A stretch of 5,497 nucleotides of DNA from an uncultured Porphyromonadaceae bacterium (GTDB lineage: Bacteria; Bacteroidota; Bacteroidia; Bacteroidales; Muribaculaceae). The stretch spans positions 1-5,497 of the forward strand of contig CAMHDX010000086.1 in assembly GCA_946183895.1 (NCBI GenBank), in the 5' to 3' direction. How positions within the stretch are numbered: position 1 is the first letter of the stretch; each line of letters starts with the position of its first letter. Positions 5,371 to 5,497 of the stretch are shown here, piece after piece. Under the pieces are notes generated by a model. It was not told the DNA's origin and made no database searches. It saw only the letters and a program-made list of their open reading frames with translations. Position numbers and translations under genes: made by a program.

Positions 5371-5497
5371 ATGAACAAGACAATGATAAAACGACTTTTT
5401 ACAATAGTAATCTTATTCGCAAGCCTCACGGCAGTGGCTCAGACAACGACACGCTTGGGCATCACCGCCGGTGTCAATTACAACCAGATGCACTTTA
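5371..5497 (+). CDS. 5' end of a secreted, probably PorT-family outer-membrane beta-barrel protein (partial)
   Basis: The frame is open from the ATG at 5371 to the window edge (42 codons plus one base). It starts with a classic signal peptide: positive start (K3, K7, R8), hydrophobic core (LFTIVILFASL) and an AVAQ cleavage region near residue 24. The mature start TRLGITAGVNYNQMHF resembles the first strand of PorT-type barrels, common Bacteroidetes outer-membrane proteins (GxxAGxNxS/N pattern). An in-frame ATG at 5383 gives an equally good signal peptide and a more usual leader length, so it may be the real start. Too little is visible to fix the family. Confidence 0.7.
   Translation, partial: MNKTMIKRLFTIVILFASLTAVAQTTTRLGITAGVNYNQMHF

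Overview
The window looks like chromosomal DNA of a Bacteroidales bacterium, possibly a Muribaculaceae-type gut commensal; that family placement is a guess. Three things point there. The intergenic regions carry the Bacteroidetes promoter pattern TTTG-N19-20-TAnnTTTG. Gene starts lack clear Shine-Dalgarno sites. The gene content includes a surface protein with tandem 'YRYW' repeats and a terminal dockerin-like module, a membrane-anchored S41 protease, and the start of what looks like a PorT-type outer-membrane barrel. All genes read on the + strand and none is interrupted.

Layout. Positions 1-1035 hold the 3' end of a secreted or surface protein with a dockerin-like C-terminus, closed by a strong intrinsic terminator (1066-1106). 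The 352-bp gap up to 1388 is densely structured. It holds an 18-bp tandem repeat, two nearly identical promoters 88 bp apart, several nested or competing inverted repeats over the promoter boxes, and a small hairpin near the predicted 5' end of the mRNA. From 1388 to 5248 five genes are packed with overlaps or gaps of 2-7 bp, which suggests one operon: dCMP deaminase, S41 carboxyl-terminal processing protease, 5-formyltetrahydrofolate cyclo-ligase, a hemerythrin-like helical-bundle protein of the ScdA/YtfE type, and a small LuxR-type DNA-binding regulator. A 122-bp gap with its own promoter precedes the 5' end of a signal-peptide-bearing gene that runs off the window.

How the genes may fit together. 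The deaminase makes dUMP for thymidylate synthesis, and the cyclo-ligase returns 5-formyl-THF to the one-carbon pool that thymidylate synthase draws on, so both serve dTMP supply. The protease between them is probably an envelope-processing enzyme. The last two genes look like a small sensing module (metal-binding-like bundle plus HTH regulator). In this copy of the bundle protein, the histidine and acidic positions expected to bind the di-iron centre appear displaced or substituted. That is the most interesting protein-level observation. The stacked promoters and inverted repeats before the operon are the most interesting DNA-level one. No clearly new system, CRISPR array, tRNA, rRNA or insertion sequence is visible.
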